Source: Mycobacterium sp. JS623
Lineage (GTDB): Bacteria; Actinomycetota; Actinomycetes; Mycobacteriales; Mycobacteriaceae
Direction: 5' to 3'
DNA length: 64,000 bases
Assembly (NCBI RefSeq): GCF_000328565.1
Contig: NC_019966.1
Coordinates: forward strand, 1,426,001-1,490,000
The position numbers were made by a program, and so were the translations under genes. Of the stretch, positions 61,876 to 64,000 are shown in pieces (positions within the stretch are counted from its first letter, which is position 1; each line of letters begins with the position of its first letter). A model generated the notes under the pieces. That model saw only the letters and a list, made by a program, of their open reading frames with translations. It had not been told where the DNA came from and searched no databases.

Positions 61876-62325
61876 TCAGTCGAGTTCGGCGAGGGCCTGG
61901 CGGGCGGCTTCTAGTTCGGCTTCGAGGGCGGCGACCTTGGCGGCCTGCTGGGAGCGCGCCTCTTCGATGACCTCGTCGATCGGGGTGGACAGGTCCTCGT
62001 GCAGTTCCTTGGCGGCGCGGGAGACGGCAGCGGCCGCGACCGCGACGTTGCGAGCCAGGTACGTAGCGCCTCGCTTGAGCTCGGCGCGCCATTCGCCGTC
62101 AGCGGTGCCGGTGACCGTAAGAGTCAGCTCAAGGGTCTTGGTCTTCTTGGCGGCGGCCTTCTTCGCAGGAGCCTTCTTCGGCTTCCCCTCGGCGGGAGCG
62201 GCAGTGCGGGTCTCGTCGGGCGTCGACGTACTTCCAGGCGCGGTGCGCTCGGTGGCAGGAACCAAGACGTCGGGAGTGTCGAAGTCGGTGGACAGGGCTT
62301 CTGCTGGCAGAGTGTCTACAGTCAT
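61876..62325 (-). CDS. Lys/Ala-rich small protein with a C-terminal coiled coil
   Basis: A 149-residue protein. Residues 1-50 are Thr/Pro-rich and probably disordered, then comes a Lys/Ala/Pro patch (KPKKAPAKKAAAKKTK). A compact beta segment LELTLTVTGTADGEWRAELK follows, and the last 50 residues form a coiled coil (EVIEEARSQQAAKVAALEAE). The basic patch could touch DNA or RNA. No known catalytic motif. The 200 bp upstream, to the mmpL stop, has no recognised feature. Confidence 0.65.
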   Translation of the reverse strand: MTVDTLPAEALSTDFDTPDVLVPATERTAPGSTSTPDETRTAAPAEGKPKKAPAKKAAAKKTKTLELTLTVTGTADGEWRAELKRGATYLARNVAVAAAAVSRAAKELHEDLSTPIDEVIEEARSQQAAKVAALEAELEAARQALAELD

Positions 62326-62527
62326 CGTTGCAGCGATCTCCTTCTGAACATCGCCCGCAGTTGAGCGGGTCGGCGAGAGCCTATTGGAACATATGTTCGA
62401 CCCCGGGCCAACCCGCGACTCGCCGGTTTCGCGTTCTTATTGCCGCGTGGCCGCCAAGACGATCGGCAGCTTCTCGGGGCAGTAGTAGCGAAGCGAGGCC
62501 CCGAGCAGCTGCTTCGTCGGCGCATCC

Positions 62528-64000
62528 CTAACTGATTGGGCCCGTTGGGTTTTCATCAGCGCCGACGCGGACCGGCGTATCGGCCGCACGCTCTCGCGGC
62601 GTCGGCCACGGGGATGGCCTCGGCCGCATCCGTACGATCTGTGGCCACCAGAACCACGGACCCATCATCGCCGCGATCGACGGCGTCATGAACGAGCGAA
62701 TCACCAACGTGTCGAACAGCAAGCCCAGGCCGATCGTCGTGCCCACCTGCCCGGCCACCACCAGATCGCTGACCATCATTGTCATCATGGTGAACGCGAA
62801 CACCAGGCCGGCGGACGTGACCACCGCGCCGGTGCCCGCCATCGACCGAATGATCCCGGTCTTGATGCCGGCATGGATCTCTTCTTTGAATCGGGACACC
62901 AACAACAAGTTGTAGTCGGATCCCACCGCCAACAGGATGATCACCGACATCGCCAAAACCAGCCAATGCAGCGGCTTGCCAAGGATGTGCTCCCAAATCA
63001 GCACGGACAAGCCGAACGATGTGCCCAACGACATCAACACCGTGCCGACGATGACCGCCGAAGCCATCACCGCCCGGGTGAGCAACAGCATGATGATGAA
63101 AATCAAACAGAGCGATGCTATTCCGGCGATCAGAAGGTCCCAGTTGGCACCTTCCTGCATATCCTTGTAGGTGGACGCGGTGCCCGCCATGTAGATCTTC
63201 GACCCCTCCAGCGGTGTGCCCTTGATGGCCTCGAACGCCGCGCTCTTGATCTGCGGGACGAGCTTGATGCCTTCAGGAGTGGCGGGGTCACCTTCGTGAG
63301 AGATGATGAACCGCACGGCTTTTCCGTCCGGTGAGACGAACATCTTCAGGCCGCGTTTGAAGTCGGCGTTATCGAAGACTTCTGGTGGCAGATAGAACGA
63401 GTCGTCGTTCTTCGACGCATCGAACGCCTGGCCCATCGCGCCCTGGTTCTCCTGCATCGCCTTCGTCTGGTCCTGCTGACTCTTCTGGCTCTGATACATC
63501 GTCAGCGTGATCTGCTGCATGCTCTTCATGGTCTCGATCTGAGCGGGCATGATGGCGACCAGCTGCGGCATCAACGTGTCCAGCTTTTGCAGGTCCGGCA
63601 ACAGGTTCTTGATGTCGTCGGTCATGGTGTCGACACCGTCGAGCGTGTCGAAGATCGAGCGCATCGACCAGCAGATGGGAATGTCGTAGCAGTGCGGCTC
63701 CCAGTAGAGGTAGTTGCGGATCGGGCGGAAGAAGTCGTCGAAATCCGCTATGTGGTCCCGCAATTGCTCGAGATCGGCCGTGGTGACCACCATCTTGGTG
63801 ACCATGCTGTGTGTGGTGGCCGCCATCTGCGTCGTGATGTTCTGCATCTTCTGCATCGTGTCGATGGTGGTCTGCATGTCATTGGCCTGCGTGAGCATGT
63901 TGGCCATGACTTTGTCCATGTAGTCCTGATTCATCTGCTGGGTGGTGCCTTGGGCGCCGACCATGAAAGGAATCGACGTGTGCTCAATCGGGACGCCCCG
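62528..64000 (-). CDS. MmpL-family RND transporter, C-terminal half (runs off the window)
   Basis: The frame stays open to the right edge, reading [11 protein letters not shown] before the first internal Met, so this is the C-terminal 490 residues of a protein normally near 950-1000. It includes a periplasmic helical domain rich in Met and Gln ([16 protein letters not shown]), then about five transmembrane helices, with the RND segment [20 protein letters not shown] that carries proton-relay Asp and Tyr. It would export lipids or siderophores across the inner membrane. The cargo cannot be told without the N-terminal half and the mmpS neighbour. Confidence 0.9.
   Translation of the reverse strand, partial: RGVPIEHTSIPFMVGAQGTTQQMNQDYMDKVMANMLTQANDMQTTIDTMQKMQNITTQMAATTHSMVTKMVVTTADLEQLRDHIADFDDFFRPIRNYLYWEPHCYDIPICWSMRSIFDTLDGVDTMTDDIKNLLPDLQKLDTLMPQLVAIMPAQIETMKSMQQITLTMYQSQKSQQDQTKAMQENQGAMGQAFDASKNDDSFYLPPEVFDNADFKRGLKMFVSPDGKAVRFIISHEGDPATPEGIKLVPQIKSAAFEAIKGTPLEGSKIYMAGTASTYKDMQEGANWDLLIAGIASLCLIFIIMLLLTRAVMASAVIVGTVLMSLGTSFGLSVLIWEHILGKPLHWLVLAMSVIILLAVGSDYNLLLVSRFKEEIHAGIKTGIIRSMAGTGAVVTSAGLVFAFTMMTMMVSDLVVAGQVGTTIGLGLLFDTLVIRSFMTPSIAAMMGPWFWWPQIVRMRPRPSPWPTPRERAADTPVRVGADENPTGPIS

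Overview
The window is high-GC actinobacterial DNA. Gene content and order point to a rapidly growing Mycobacterium (Mycolicibacterium) related to M. smegmatis. From about 1 to 34 kb the order follows the M. tuberculosis segment Rv3215 back to Rv3193c: entC, gpm2, ParA-like, rhlE, TB9.4, moeZ, alkyltransferase-like protein, lipV, adnA-adnB, K+ channel, nudC, mycoredoxin, uvrD2, whiB7, ABC1 kinase, a ThiF/cyclodehydratase-like protein, DUF2342, a Lon-like PDZ protease and a UPF0182 protein. These names rest on motifs and synteny; no database search was run.

Region by region: (1) 1-13.9 kb is core metabolism and housekeeping. (2) 13.9-25.2 kb is a DNA-repair and redox block: the two-subunit AdnAB helicase-nuclease, NudC, mycoredoxin and UvrD2. 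(3) 25.2-26.05 kb is the whiB7 antibiotic-resistance switch, with a promoter, an upstream ORF, an attenuator hairpin, the WhiB7 coding region and a terminator. (4) 26.1-34.0 kb is conserved envelope and proteolysis genes. (5) An initiator tRNA-fMet lies at 34.07 kb, and directly after it begins an accessory island of about 9.5 kb (34.14-43.7 kb) with gene debris at its left end.

The island has two parts. The first (35.7-41.9 kb) is a pterin/pyrimidine-type cluster of unknown product: a methyltransferase, a GT4 glycosyltransferase, a 6-pyruvoyl-tetrahydropterin-synthase-like protein missing a zinc ligand, a zinc-type dehydrogenase, a CDP-alcohol phosphatidyltransferase, and a GTP cyclohydrolase II fused to a RibD-type reductase. 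Broken pieces of further genes of the same kind lie between them. It recalls the orphan Streptomyces coelicolor SCO6650-SCO6655 group and is the best candidate for an undescribed system here. The second (42.0-43.6 kb) is a phage-style pair of glycosyltransferases joined by ATGA overlaps and preceded by a tiny coupled ORF.

From 43.7 kb on are a BacA-like ABC transporter and two small genes of unknown function, then the complete propane/acetone/phenol monooxygenase cluster on the minus strand: mimA, mimB, mimC, mimD, amidohydrolase, DUF59 protein, alcohol dehydrogenase and a dedicated GroEL. The divergent regulator mimR sits on the plus strand. Two near-identical palindromes lie between mimA and mimR, and a third similar one lies upstream of a small orphan gene beyond groEL. 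The right end holds a small membrane protein, gene debris, a CaxA-type cation/proton antiporter, a metallo-beta-lactamase-fold hydrolase, a coiled-coil protein and the C-terminal half of an MmpL transporter that runs off the window.
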